A stretch of 64,000 bases of DNA from Micromonospora sp. Llam0 (GTDB lineage: Bacteria; Actinomycetota; Actinomycetes; Mycobacteriales; Micromonosporaceae): assembly GCF_003751085.1 (NCBI RefSeq), contig NZ_RJJY01000002.1, positions 1,674,001 through 1,738,000 on the forward strand, read 5' to 3'. Under the pieces are notes generated by a model. It saw only the letters and a program-made list of their open reading frames with translations, searched no databases and was not told the origin of the DNA. This document shows, piece after piece, positions 43,503-52,088 of this stretch. A program made the position numbers and the translations under genes. How positions within the stretch are numbered: the first letter of the stretch is position 1; each line of letters starts with the position of its first letter.

Positions 43503-44654
43503 TCAGAGCCAGCCGTTGCGCCGGAACGACCGGTACAGCACCAGTGAGATGCTCAGCATCAGGGCGAGCACGACCGGGTAGCCGAACTCCCAGCCGGTCT
43601 CCGGCATGAACTCGAAGTTCATCCCGTAGATGCCGGCCAACGCGGTCCACACCGCAGCGATACCGGCCCAGGCGGCGATCTTGCGCATGTCGTTGTTCTG
43701 CGCCACGGTCACCTGCGCCAGCCGGGCCTGCAGAATCGAGTTCAGCAGATCGTCGTACGCGTTGACCTGCTCCACCACCCGGCTGAGATGGTCCTGCACG
43801 TCCCGGAAGTAGCGGCGGACCTCGGCCGGCACGTCCTCGTTGATCTCGGCGGTGAGAGTCATCATCGGCCGCTGCAGCGGGGCGACGGTGCGCTTGAACT
43901 CCACCAGCTCCCGCTTCAGCTGGTAGATCTCGTGCACCTTGTCACTGGCCTCGGGCGAGAAGACGTCCGCCTCGACGGTGTCCAGATCGGTCTCCACCCG
44001 GTCCACCACCTCCAGGTAGAGGTCCACCACCCGGTCGGTGATCGCGTACGCCACCGCCCACGGCCCCTGCACCATCAGGTCCCGGTTGCGTTCCAGGTCG
44101 GCCCGGACCGGCGCCAACCGGCAGGCGTCGCCATGCCGGACGCTGATCACGAAGCCCTGCCCGATGAACAGCATCACCTGGCCGGTCTCCACCACCTCCG
44201 AGTCGCCGGTCAGCTTCTCGTGGTCGACGTACCGGGCGGTCCGCAGCACCAGGAAGTTGACCTCGCCGAACTGCTCCAGCTTGGGTCGCTGCTCGGCCTT
44301 GACCGCGTCCTCCACGGCCAGCTCGTGCAGCCCGTAGGTGTCGGCGATGCCGGCCATCTCGGCCGAGCTCGGCTCGTGCAGCCCCAGCCAGACGAACGCG
44401 TTGCGCTCCCGGCGGGCGGTGGCCAGCGCCTCGGGATGCTGCCACGAGCCCGGCTGGCGGATGCCGTCGATGTAGAGCGCGCAGTCGACGACCCCGCTGC
44501 GTTCCTCGACCGGCGCGGGGTCCGGCGCGAGCGGAGTCTCGGTCGAGTTGAGCATCCGGCTGACCGCCCGGACCGGGGCCGTCCAGGCCCGCGACAACGC
44601 CCGGCTGCTCCCGCCGTCCGGCCACCGCTGCTGCCCACGGTCCTGGTCAGCCAT
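43503..44654 (-). CDS. corA: magnesium and cobalt transport protein CorA
   Basis: A 383-residue divalent cation channel. The long cytoplasmic funnel domain is followed by two C-terminal membrane helices; the pore signature YGMNFEFMPE lies between them and the chain ends RSFRRNGWL. ATG at 44654 is selected (site gaaggagacgggc upstream); the frame is open ten codons further. It assembles as a pentamer in the cytoplasmic membrane. Convergent with 42835-43467. Confidence 0.93.
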   Translation of the reverse strand: MADQDRGQQRWPDGGSSRALSRAWTAPVRAVSRMLNSTETPLAPDPAPVEERSGVVDCALYIDGIRQPGSWQHPEALATARRERNAFVWLGLHEPSSAEMAGIADTYGLHELAVEDAVKAEQRPKLEQFGEVNFLVLRTARYVDHEKLTGDSEVVETGQVMLFIGQGFVISVRHGDACRLAPVRADLERNRDLMVQGPWAVAYAITDRVVDLYLEVVDRVETDLDTVEADVFSPEASDKVHEIYQLKRELVEFKRTVAPLQRPMMTLTAEINEDVPAEVRRYFRDVQDHLSRVVEQVNAYDDLLNSILQARLAQVTVAQNNDMRKIAAWAGIAAVWTALAGIYGMNFEFMPETGWEFGYPVVLALMLSISLVLYRSFRRNGWL

Positions 44655-44726
44655 CCGCCCGTCTCCTTCCCGGCACCCCGGCACCCCGGCACCCGTCCGG
44701 CCGAAGCCGGCAGAGACGCCGGCCGG

Positions 44727-45824
44727 CTACCCGGCGCGTACCTCGTCGATCGCGGCCGCCAACCGGCGTACGCCTTCGTCGATCTGACCGACGGTGACCG
44801 CCGAGTACGCCAACCGCAGCGCGTGTTCGCCGCCGTCGAGCAGGAAGTCACTGCCCTTGACCACCGCGACACCGCGCCGCGCGGCGACCGGCACCAGCGC
44901 GTCCACCGCCACGTCGTCCGGCAGGTCGACCCAGAGGAAGTACCCGCCGTCCGGCTCGGTGAACCGTACCCCCGGGATGTGCTTGCGCAACGACTCGGCC
45001 AGCAGTCGCGCGCGCTCGGCCAGCGCGGTGCGCACCGTGGCGATCGACCGGTCCAGGTCGCCGGAGACGCAGAACTGGTGCACGATCGCCTGGGCCACCA
45101 TGCCGGGCGAGATGTACAGGTTGGTGGCGCGCGCCGCGATCGTCTTGATCAGCCCGGCCTCGCCGACCAGGTAGCCGACCCGGACCCCCGGGCAGACCGT
45201 CTTGGTGAAGCTGGAGGCGTGCACCACCACGCCGTCGGTGTCCAGCGACAGCATCGACGGCAGCGCCTCGCCGCGGAACCGGATGTCGGCGTACGGATCG
45301 TCCTCGAAGATGGTGAACCCGAACTCGGCCGCGAGCTCCAGCAGCGCCCGCCGCTTCGGCAGCGACAGCGTCACCCCGGCCGGGTTCTGGTAGTTCGGGA
45401 TGACGTGCGCCAGCCGCGGCCGGACCCCGGACTCCAGCAGCTTGCGCAGCTCGTCGGTGTCCAGCCCGTCCGGCTGCAGCGTCACCGGGTGCACCTCGGC
45501 ACCGAGCTGGCGCAGGTTGAGCAGCGTCCGGTCGTACGTCGGCCGCTCCACCACCACCGCGTCGCCCGGCTGCACCAGGTGGTCGAAGAGAAACGCGTCG
45601 GCCTGCAGCGACCCGTTCGTCACCAGCACCTGCTCCGGCGCGACCCGGTGCTTGTCGGCGATCCAGCGGCGCAACGGAACGTAGCCGACGGAGGTGCCGT
45701 AGGCGGTCACCCCGGCCGGGTCGGCGTCGAAGGCCCGGCCGGCGGCGGCCTTCAGCCCGTCGATGTCGACGATGTCCAGCGAGGGCGCCCCACGGGCGAA
45801 CGAGATCAGCTGCTCGGCGCTCAT
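44727..45824 (-). CDS. PLP-dependent aminotransferase (class I/II, 2-aminoadipate-type)
   Basis: A 365-residue fold-type I aminotransferase. VTNGSLQADAFLFDHLVQPG, IPNYQNPAGVTLSLPKRRAL, FTIFEDDPYADIRFRGE and SSFTKTVCPGVRVGYLVG (with the PLP lysine) are typical of the LysN/MocR-C-terminal group. There is no GntR domain, so this is an enzyme and not a MocR regulator. ATG at 45824. The frame is open upstream but that part is antisense to the NUDIX gene. Amino donor unknown. Divergent from the NUDIX gene by about 100 bp. Confidence 0.88.
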   Translation of the reverse strand: MSAEQLISFARGAPSLDIVDIDGLKAAAGRAFDADPAGVTAYGTSVGYVPLRRWIADKHRVAPEQVLVTNGSLQADAFLFDHLVQPGDAVVVERPTYDRTLLNLRQLGAEVHPVTLQPDGLDTDELRKLLESGVRPRLAHVIPNYQNPAGVTLSLPKRRALLELAAEFGFTIFEDDPYADIRFRGEALPSMLSLDTDGVVVHASSFTKTVCPGVRVGYLVGEAGLIKTIAARATNLYISPGMVAQAIVHQFCVSGDLDRSIATVRTALAERARLLAESLRKHIPGVRFTEPDGGYFLWVDLPDDVAVDALVPVAARRGVAVVKGSDFLLDGGEHALRLAYSAVTVGQIDEGVRRLAAAIDEVRAG

Positions 45825-45927
45825 GGGTGCCAGCGTACGACCTGCCCGGCCGATCACCGCCGGCTGGTGCGCCAGCACACACGCTGGTCCTGGTTCTTCC
45901 CCCGGGGTGCTCGCTAGGGTCACAGGC

Positions 45928-46404
45928 GTGTCCGCCCCACCCCCCGACCGTGCGGCAGCCAGCGAACCGCTGCGCTGCGTCGCGGCGCTGATCGTCGACG
46001 ACGACGGCCGGATCTTCTTCCAGCGCCGGTCGCCGCAGCGTCGACTGTTCCCCGACACCTGGGACATCGCCGGCGGCCACCTCGAAGCGGGCGAGACGCC
46101 GATGGAAGCCCTGCACCGGGAGGTACACGAGGAGACCGGGTGGACCGTCTCGCACATTCTCGCCGAGGTCGGCGAGTACGCCTACGTCGGCAACGACGGC
46201 ATCGCCCGGGTCGAGCTCGACTATCTGGTACGGGTCGACGGTGACCTGGCCAATCCGCAGCTCGAAGCCGGCAAGCACACCGAGTTCCGCTGGCTCGCCG
46301 CCGACGCGCTCGAGGTGCTCGACGAATCGGCCCACGTGAACGACGGGCTGATCCGGCGGATCGCCGAGAACGGCTTCGCCGTACTGCGCTCCCTGGGCCT
46401 GTGA
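45928..46404 (+). CDS. NUDIX hydrolase
   Basis: A 158-residue NUDIX protein; the box is GGHLEAGETPMEALHREVHE followed by ETGW, matching Gx5Ex7REUxEExGU. It hydrolyses a nucleoside diphosphate linked to another moiety or an isopentenyl diphosphate-like substrate. GTG at 45928 is chosen as the first start giving a sensible N-terminus. The stop overlaps the next gene (GTGA), so the two are co-translated. First gene of a probable operon running to 49714. Confidence 0.88.
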   Translation: MSAPPPDRAAASEPLRCVAALIVDDDGRIFFQRRSPQRRLFPDTWDIAGGHLEAGETPMEALHREVHEETGWTVSHILAEVGEYAYVGNDGIARVELDYLVRVDGDLANPQLEAGKHTEFRWLAADALEVLDESAHVNDGLIRRIAENGFAVLRSLGL

Positions 46405-47168
46405 GCGCCGGCGACCAGCTGTGGCTGCCCGGTCACCGGTGCGCGGCGCTGACCGCCCCCGTCGTCGACCGGGTGCACCGGGCCGCGATGGCCGCCGCCG
46501 ACACCGCCGGGGCCGAGCTGCGTCAGCGGTACGGCGGTCCGGCCGCGGTCGGCTACCTGGTCGACCTGCGGACCCGGCTGGCCGCGCCGGCCGGCCTGGT
46601 CGACGCCGCCGGGTTCGCCGCCGTCACCCGATACCAGGACTCGGCGAGCTGTCAGCGGGTGCTGGACAAGCAGGTCGCGTACGGGATGCTGGTGCGCCAT
46701 CCGGACGGGGCGCTGCGGGCCACCGAACGCGGCGGCGCCTTCCTCACCGACCTGTACGCGCTGCACGCCACGGTGACCGGGCAGATCTGGGGGGCCGAAC
46801 ACGCGGCCCGGCTGGTCCGGCTGGTCGAACTGACCGGTCGGCTGCTGGCCGCCGCGCTGGCCGACAGTGACACCGGTGGGCAGGACGCGTTCCGCGCGGT
46901 CGCCCCGCCGTACGAGCCGGAGGGCACCCCGGCCGGGGTGCTGCTGCTCAACCGGCTCACCGTGCTGCGCTACCACCGGGCCGACGCGCACGCCGCCGCC
47001 TGGGCCGCCGCCGGGCACACCGCCCGCAGCATCGTCGACCTGCCGCCCGGCCCGGCCCGGCTGGCCATCGAGCAGGAGACCGACCGCCGGGCGGCCGGCC
47101 CGTACCAGGCGCTGGAGCCGGAGCAGCGGTTGACGCTGCTCGCCGACCTCGCCGCGCTTCCCGGCTGA
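46401..47168 (+). CDS. hypothetical winged-helix-like protein, 255 residues
   Basis: All-helical protein rich in Ala/Arg. The middle (QRVLDKQVAYGMLVRHPDGA, then RATERGGAFLTDLY) looks like a winged helix, as in MarR-like proteins, although no clear recognition helix is obvious. It overlaps the NUDIX stop by 4 bp and lies 53 bp upstream of the cytidylyltransferase-like gene. No catalytic motif recognised. The family is uncertain; it may be a regulator of the operon. Confidence 0.6.
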   Translation: MSAGDQLWLPGHRCAALTAPVVDRVHRAAMAAADTAGAELRQRYGGPAAVGYLVDLRTRLAAPAGLVDAAGFAAVTRYQDSASCQRVLDKQVAYGMLVRHPDGALRATERGGAFLTDLYALHATVTGQIWGAEHAARLVRLVELTGRLLAAALADSDTGGQDAFRAVAPPYEPEGTPAGVLLLNRLTVLRYHRADAHAAAWAAAGHTARSIVDLPPGPARLAIEQETDRRAAGPYQALEPEQRLTLLADLAALPG

Positions 47169-47221
47169 TGCCGCTATCCTCCACCGGTACCCCACCCACC
47201 CCTCACCAGGAGGACCGTCTG

Positions 47222-47953
47222 ATGATCGGTCTCGTGCTCGCTGCCGGAGCGGGACGGCGGCTGCGGCCGTACACCGACACTCTGCCGAAAGCGCTGGTAC
47301 CGGTCGACGGGGAGACCACGATCCTGGACATCGGGCTGCGCAACCTCGCCGCCGCCGGGCTCACCGACGTGGTCGTCGTCGTCGGCTACGCCGCGGACGC
47401 GGTCCGGACCCGGCAGGCCGACCTGCAGGACCGGCACGGCGTGAAACTGACCCTGGTCGACAACGACCGCGCCGAGGAATGGAACAACGCGTACTCGCTG
47501 TGGCTGGCGCGGGATCACTTCGCCGCCGGTGCGCTGCTGGTCAACGGCGACACCGTGCACCCGGCCAGCGTCGAGCAGACGCTGCTGGCCGGGCGCGGGC
47601 CGGGCATCCTGCTCGCCGTCGACACGGTCAAGAAGCTCGCCGACGAGGAGATGAAGGTCGTCTTCGACGACGCCGGGCAGCTGACCCGGATCACCAAGCT
47701 GATGGATCCGGCACAGGCGCACGGCGAGTACATCGGCGCGACGCTGATCGAGGCGTCGGCCGCCGCCGGGCTCGCCGAGGCGCTGGAGGCGACCTGGCGG
47801 CGCGACCCCAACCTCTACTACGAGGACGGCTACCAGGAGTACGCCGATCGTGGCGGTGAGGTACGGGCAGCGCCGATCGGCGACGTCGACTGGGTCGAGG
47901 TGGACAACCACGACGACCTGATCAAGGCGCGGGACATCGCATGCCGCTACTAG
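47222..47953 (+). CDS. nucleotidyltransferase, LicC/phosphocholine cytidylyltransferase-like
   Basis: A 243-residue sugar-nucleotide-type nucleotidyltransferase. LVLAAGAGRRLRPYTDTLPK is the NTP-binding loop with catalytic Arg and Lys, NNAYSLWLARD is the motif typical of the LicC group, LLVNGDTVHP binds metal, and DWVEVDNHDDL closes the site. ATG at 47222 follows a perfect aggagg site. It should form a CDP- (or other NDP-) activated alcohol phosphate. The stop overlaps the dehydrogenase gene by 13 bp, linking it to glycerol-1-phosphate-type chemistry. Confidence 0.87.
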   Translation: MIGLVLAAGAGRRLRPYTDTLPKALVPVDGETTILDIGLRNLAAAGLTDVVVVVGYAADAVRTRQADLQDRHGVKLTLVDNDRAEEWNNAYSLWLARDHFAAGALLVNGDTVHPASVEQTLLAGRGPGILLAVDTVKKLADEEMKVVFDDAGQLTRITKLMDPAQAHGEYIGATLIEASAAAGLAEALEATWRRDPNLYYEDGYQEYADRGGEVRAAPIGDVDWVEVDNHDDLIKARDIACRY

Positions 47954-49008
47954 CCCGTACCGTGCACACCCCGCTCGCCATCGACGTGCGCCGGGGTGCC
48001 GTCGCCGGCCTGGGCGCGCTGCTCGCCGACCGCCGGATCTCCGCCGGCGGCGAGGTCGCCGTGGTGGTCGGCCCCGGCCAGGGCGAACGGATCGCCGAGC
48101 TGATCGCTCCCGGGCTCGGCCGGGCCGACGTCTTCACCGTCGCCGGCGGCACCCTGGAGGCCGCCCACGAGCTGGGCGAGAAGCTGCGGCAACGCTCCTA
48201 CGACGCGGTCGTCGGCATCGGCGGCGGCAAGACCATCGACACCGCCAAGTACGCCGCCTCCCGGTACGCCGTACCGATGGTGAGCGTGGCGACCAGCCTG
48301 GCCAACGACGGGATCGCCTCCCCGGTGGCGTCGCTGGACCACGACGGCGGGCGCGGGTCGTACGGCGTGCACATCCCGCTGGCGATCGTGGTCGATCTGG
48401 ACTTCGTCTCCGACGGCCCGGACCGGCAGACCCGGGCCGGCGTCGGTGACGCGTTGAGCAACCTCAGCGCGGTCGCCGACTGGGAGTTGGCGCACGCGGT
48501 CCGCGACGAGCCGATCGACGGTCTCGCCGTGACGCTGGCCCGCACCGGAGCGGAGGCGCTGATCAGCCACCCGGGAGGGCTCGGCGACGACGCGTTCCTG
48601 ACCACCCTCGCGGAGGCGTTGATCCTGGGCGGGATCGCGATGGCGGTGTGCGGGTCGAGCCGGCCGGCCAGCGGCGGCTGCCACGAGATCTCGCACGCCC
48701 TCGACCTGCTGCACCCCGGTGCCGGTTCACACGGCGAGCAGGTCGGGCTGGGTGCGCTGTTCTGCACCTTCCTGCGCGGGGACCAGCTGCGGTTCGGGCA
48801 GTTGGCGGCGGCGCTGCGCCGGCACGGGCTGCCGGTGCGCCCCGCTGACCTGGGGCTGACCGACGACGACTTCGTCGCCGCCGTGCTGCACGCCCCGCAC
48901 ACCCGGCCGGACCGGTACACCATCCTGGAGCACCTGCACCTCGGTGCGGATGCCGTCCAGGAGCGGCTGGCAGAATACCTCGGTGCCCTCAGCATGCCCG
49001 CAAGGTGA
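47941..49008 (+). CDS. sn-glycerol-1-phosphate dehydrogenase-like (AraM/EgsA family)
   Basis: A 355-residue iron-containing-alcohol-dehydrogenase-fold enzyme of the glycerol-1-phosphate dehydrogenase group. VVGIGGGKTIDTAKYAA is the NAD(P) loop, VATSLANDGIASPVAS is typical of G1PDH rather than of glycerol dehydrogenase, and metal ligands lie in GGCHEISHALD and SHGEQVGLG. It would reduce dihydroxyacetone phosphate to sn-glycerol-1-phosphate. It overlaps the cytidylyltransferase gene upstream and is followed 7 bp later by a CDP-alcohol phosphotransferase, which suggests a full route from DHAP to a G1P-headed lipid or polymer. Confidence 0.82.
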   Translation: MPLLARTVHTPLAIDVRRGAVAGLGALLADRRISAGGEVAVVVGPGQGERIAELIAPGLGRADVFTVAGGTLEAAHELGEKLRQRSYDAVVGIGGGKTIDTAKYAASRYAVPMVSVATSLANDGIASPVASLDHDGGRGSYGVHIPLAIVVDLDFVSDGPDRQTRAGVGDALSNLSAVADWELAHAVRDEPIDGLAVTLARTGAEALISHPGGLGDDAFLTTLAEALILGGIAMAVCGSSRPASGGCHEISHALDLLHPGAGSHGEQVGLGALFCTFLRGDQLRFGQLAAALRRHGLPVRPADLGLTDDDFVAAVLHAPHTRPDRYTILEHLHLGADAVQERLAEYLGALSMPAR

Positions 49009-49015
49009 ACAAACG

Positions 49016-49714
49016 GTGGCCGTTCCGTTCCTGAAAGACTTCTTTCAGGCGAACAGGGGGGGTGGGCTGTTCAGCGAGACGGTCAGCCAGCGGCTGGGGG
49101 CGGTGTTCGCGTACGCCGCCGCCCGGCTGCGGTTGGCACCGACCGTGCTGACCGTGGCGAACCTGCTGCTCGGGCTGGCCGCGTCGGTGGTAGTGATCGC
49201 GACCGCCGACGCGGTGGCCGACGGCTCCGTCCCGGCCTGGCTGATCGGGCTGGTCGCGCTGGTCGGCTGGCAGATCGCGTACGCGCTGGACTGCGCCGAC
49301 GGGCAGTTGGCCCGGGTGACCGGGCAGACCAGCCCGGCCGGTGCCCGGGTCGACGTGCTCTGCGACGTGGCCGCGCAGATCGCGCTGGTCACGGCGCTGT
49401 CCGCAGTGGCGGTGGCGCAGCTGCCGGAAACCCCGGTGTGGCTGCTCGCGGCGTTCGCCGGCACCTGGATGGTGAACCTGGTGACCTCGGTGATGCAGGC
49501 CGGCCCGAACGCGGCCAGCATGGTCACCTCGACCTCGCTGCCCGTACGGCTGGTGAAGCTGATCCGCGACTACGGAGCGGTGGTCACCGTCGCCGGGCTG
49601 GTGCTGACCGCCGCTCCGGTGCTGACGGTCTGGCTGATCGCCGCGTTCACCGTGGTCAACGGCGGCTTCCTGCTGGCCAGCATCACCTTCTCCGCCCGCT
49701 CCGCCCTCCGCTGA
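49016..49714 (+). CDS. CDP-alcohol phosphatidyltransferase family enzyme
   Basis: A 232-residue integral membrane enzyme with about six helices. The signature D-x2-D-G-x2-A-R-x8-G-x3-D-x3-D is complete in DCADGQLARVTG plus AGARVDVLCD, with all catalytic Asp residues. It moves a CDP-activated alcohol or lipid onto an alcohol acceptor. GTG at 49016 is 7 bp after the dehydrogenase stop; GTG 49004 is an alternative. Third enzyme of the trio, presumably using the product of the LicC-like protein. A rho-independent terminator follows at 49769. Confidence 0.88.
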   Translation: MAVPFLKDFFQANRGGGLFSETVSQRLGAVFAYAAARLRLAPTVLTVANLLLGLAASVVVIATADAVADGSVPAWLIGLVALVGWQIAYALDCADGQLARVTGQTSPAGARVDVLCDVAAQIALVTALSAVAVAQLPETPVWLLAAFAGTWMVNLVTSVMQAGPNAASMVTSTSLPVRLVKLIRDYGAVVTVAGLVLTAAPVLTVWLIAAFTVVNGGFLLASITFSARSALR

Positions 49715-49768
49715 TCAGTTGACCGGCCTCGCCGGCCTGAAGATCAAATGACAAAAATTCGGGATGGC

Positions 49769-49790
49769 ACCGGCGTGTCGGCCGGTTTTT
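49769..49790 (+). terminator. rho-independent terminator of the CDP-alcohol operon
   Basis: Stem accggc / gccggt with loop gtgtcg, followed directly by TTTTTC. It ends the plus-strand operon and lies just before the stop of the convergent glycosyltransferase. Confidence 0.7.
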
Positions 49791-49792
49791 CA

Positions 49793-51016
49793 TCAACTGA
49801 TCTTGGTGGCGACCGCGTCGTAGACGGCCAGGTGCTGCTTCATCACCACGTCGGGGTGGAAGGTGGTCTCGTAGCGGGTACGGGCGACGCCGGCCAGCGC
49901 GGCGGCGCCGTCGCGGGCGAACGACAGGGCGGCGGCGAGTGCGGCCGCCTCCGGCGGTACCACCCAGCCGGCAGCAGTGGTGGCGTTGGCGGGAACAGCA
50001 CCGGCCGGGCCGGCAATCCCGGCCCCGGCGGAGTCGGCGCCGACCAGGTAGGGGATGCCGCCGAGGGCGGTGCCGAGCACCGGCCGGCCGCTGGCCAACG
50101 CCTCGATCACCACGGTCGGCAGGACGTCGTGCCAGGTGGAGACGGCCAGCACCACGGCGCTGGCGCGCAGCGCGTCGCGTACCGCTGATCTGTCCAGCGG
50201 GCCGAGGAAGTCGATGTCGGTGCGGCCGGCGGCGGCCGAGGCGACCAGCGGCCGCAGCTCGCCGTCGCCGCCGATGCGCAGTGTGCCGAGCGACCCGTCC
50301 GGGTGCCGCTGCCAGGCGTCGAGCAGCAGGCCAATGCCCTTCTCCGGGGTGAGCCGACCGAGAAAGAGGAAACCGTCGCCGAGCGGGGCGGGCGGGCCGG
50401 GATCGGCGATCGCGTTCGGCTTGACCACGATCCGCTCGTCGGGGACGCCGTAGTCGCGCAGGTGCCCGGCGACCGCCGAGGTGAGCGCGATGAACCGGTC
50501 GACCGAGCGCCAGGTGGGCCGGTGCAGGGCCAGGGTCGCCGCCATCACCGCGCTCTGCGCCCGGGAGCCGCGGTAGCAGCGGTGCACCACGCCGGGCAGG
50601 CCGATCGCCCGCCCCCGGCAGTCGGTGCAGATCCGGCCGTCGCGGAAGTACAGCCCGGCCGAGCAGACCTGCCGGTAGTTGTGCACGGTGTGCACCACCG
50701 GCACCCGGTGCCGGTGCGCGGTGCGGATCGCCCAGGGCGAGATCAGCGGGTACGGGTTGTGCAGGTGCAGCACGTCCGGCCGGTGCTCGGTGAGCAGCCG
50801 GTCCAGGTCGCGTTGGGCGGCCGGGGCGTAGCTGGGCGAGATCGGCAGCAGCGCCTTGCCGGTGGCCGGCAGCGCCGGAATGTCGTCGGAGCTGCGCAGG
50901 AACGGAATCACCTCGACGCCGGCGGCGGTGAGCTGGTCGATCTCGCTGTCGACGATGACGTTCTCGCCGGACGGCTGGGCCTGCCGGTATCGGTTGTGCG
51001 CCACGACGACTCTCAC
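49793..51016 (-). CDS. GT-B (family 4) glycosyltransferase
   Basis: A 407-residue cytoplasmic GT4 enzyme. N-terminal acceptor domain starts RVVVAHNRYRQAQPSGEN; HLHNPYPLISPWAIR and HTVHNYRQVCSAGLYFRDGR are typical of the subgroup that has a Cys-rich loop (CTDCRG). The C-terminal donor site has FLFLGRLTPEKGIGLLLDAW and VIEALASGRPVLGTALGGIP. ATG at 51016. It probably works with the polyprenyl sugar transferase at 53232 in making an exopolysaccharide or wall glycan. The IS982 element lies directly upstream. Confidence 0.88.
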   Translation of the reverse strand: MRVVVAHNRYRQAQPSGENVIVDSEIDQLTAAGVEVIPFLRSSDDIPALPATGKALLPISPSYAPAAQRDLDRLLTEHRPDVLHLHNPYPLISPWAIRTAHRHRVPVVHTVHNYRQVCSAGLYFRDGRICTDCRGRAIGLPGVVHRCYRGSRAQSAVMAATLALHRPTWRSVDRFIALTSAVAGHLRDYGVPDERIVVKPNAIADPGPPAPLGDGFLFLGRLTPEKGIGLLLDAWQRHPDGSLGTLRIGGDGELRPLVASAAAGRTDIDFLGPLDRSAVRDALRASAVVLAVSTWHDVLPTVVIEALASGRPVLGTALGGIPYLVGADSAGAGIAGPAGAVPANATTAAGWVVPPEAAALAAALSFARDGAAALAGVARTRYETTFHPDVVMKQHLAVYDAVATKIS

Positions 51017-51059
51017 CGGTCCACCCTCCTGCTCGACGTCGTCAGACGCTACCGTCTAG

Positions 51060-52081
51060 ATGATCGATTCCAAGGGATACGGGGTAGCAAGCGGACGCGA
51101 GGGCATCCATGATCAACGTTGCCTAGGCAGCGAAACCATGGAGGCCACGTGCACGTCGATCTGGACACCCTCGCGACCGCACTGTACGTCAGGATCGACG
51201 ACGAACTGAAGGCGTCCCCGCACCTCAACCGGTGGCGTCCAGCGGTCGGCATCACCGCCCGGATCACCGACGCCGAACTCATCACGGTGTCAGTGATGCA
51301 GGCACTACTCGGCTACCACAACGAGACCCGCTGGATCCGCTACGCCCGCAAATCCATCATCCACCTGTTCCCCCACCTGCCCAAACAGCCCGGCTACAAC
51401 AAACGGCTGCGAGCGCTGACCACCCAACTGGCCCACTTCATCACGGTGCTCGCCACCGACACCGACCCGTGGCGGCACCCGATCCGGATCGCCGACTCCA
51501 CACCCGTGCCCTGCGGCACATCCCGCGAGACGGTGCAGCGTTCCGACCTGGCCGGCTGGGCCGGCTACGGCTACTGCGCCTCCCACTCCCGGCTGTTCTG
51601 GGGACTACGCCTGCACCTGGTCACCACGGTCCACGGACTGCCGGTCGCGTTCGCCCTCACCAACGCCAAGACCGACGAACGTGAAGTCCTCATCGACCTG
51701 GTCACCCTGCAACCCGGCATGTTCCACCACCCCGACGGGGTGATCCTGGTCGTGGACAAGGGCTACCGCGACCGCGACACCGAAATCTGGCTCAACGACA
51801 ACGATGTCACCGTCGTACGCCCCGCGTACCGCACCGAACCCGCACGACCCGGCCGGGGCCTGCTCCGCGCCGTCCGGCAGACCATCGAATCAGTCAACCA
51901 GACCTTCAAAAGCCAACTCGACCTCGAACAGCACGGCGGCCGGACCATCACCGGCGTCGCCGTCCGGGTCCTGCAACGCGTCCTCGCCCTGACCGCCGCG
52001 ATCTGGCACAACTGGCACACCGGCCAACCGACCCTGCGCTCCCTGACCGCATTCGACCACTGACCCCTTGGAATCGATCAT
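51060..52081. mobile_element. IS982-type insertion sequence
   Basis: A 1.02-kb element. The ends are inverted repeats atgatcgattccaagg (left) and its reverse complement at the right end, flanked on both sides by ctag (51056-51059 and 52082-52085). Because ctag is itself palindromic, the exact edge is ambiguous by a few bases. It inserted only about 4 bp upstream of the Fpg/Nei glycosylase start, separating that gene from its native upstream region. Confidence 0.85.
51149..52063 (+). CDS. IS982 family transposase
   Basis: Intact 304-residue transposase. DLDTLATALYVRIDDELKAS is the family opening, and the DDE residues lie in RIADSTPVPCG, LVVDKGYRDRD and RQTIESVNQTFK. GTG at 51149 has ggaggcc upstream; the frame is open ten codons earlier. 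Ends and frame are intact, so the copy may be mobile. Confidence 0.9.
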   Translation: MHVDLDTLATALYVRIDDELKASPHLNRWRPAVGITARITDAELITVSVMQALLGYHNETRWIRYARKSIIHLFPHLPKQPGYNKRLRALTTQLAHFITVLATDTDPWRHPIRIADSTPVPCGTSRETVQRSDLAGWAGYGYCASHSRLFWGLRLHLVTTVHGLPVAFALTNAKTDEREVLIDLVTLQPGMFHHPDGVILVVDKGYRDRDTEIWLNDNDVTVVRPAYRTEPARPGRGLLRAVRQTIESVNQTFKSQLDLEQHGGRTITGVAVRVLQRVLALTAAIWHNWHTGQPTLRSLTAFDH

Positions 52082-52088
52082 CTAGGAC

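Noticed and set aside
44848..46335. 495-codon minus-strand frame overlapping the aminotransferase
   Set aside because: It runs out of frame with the clear aminotransferase motifs and is Arg/Gly-rich, a typical GC-rich shadow.
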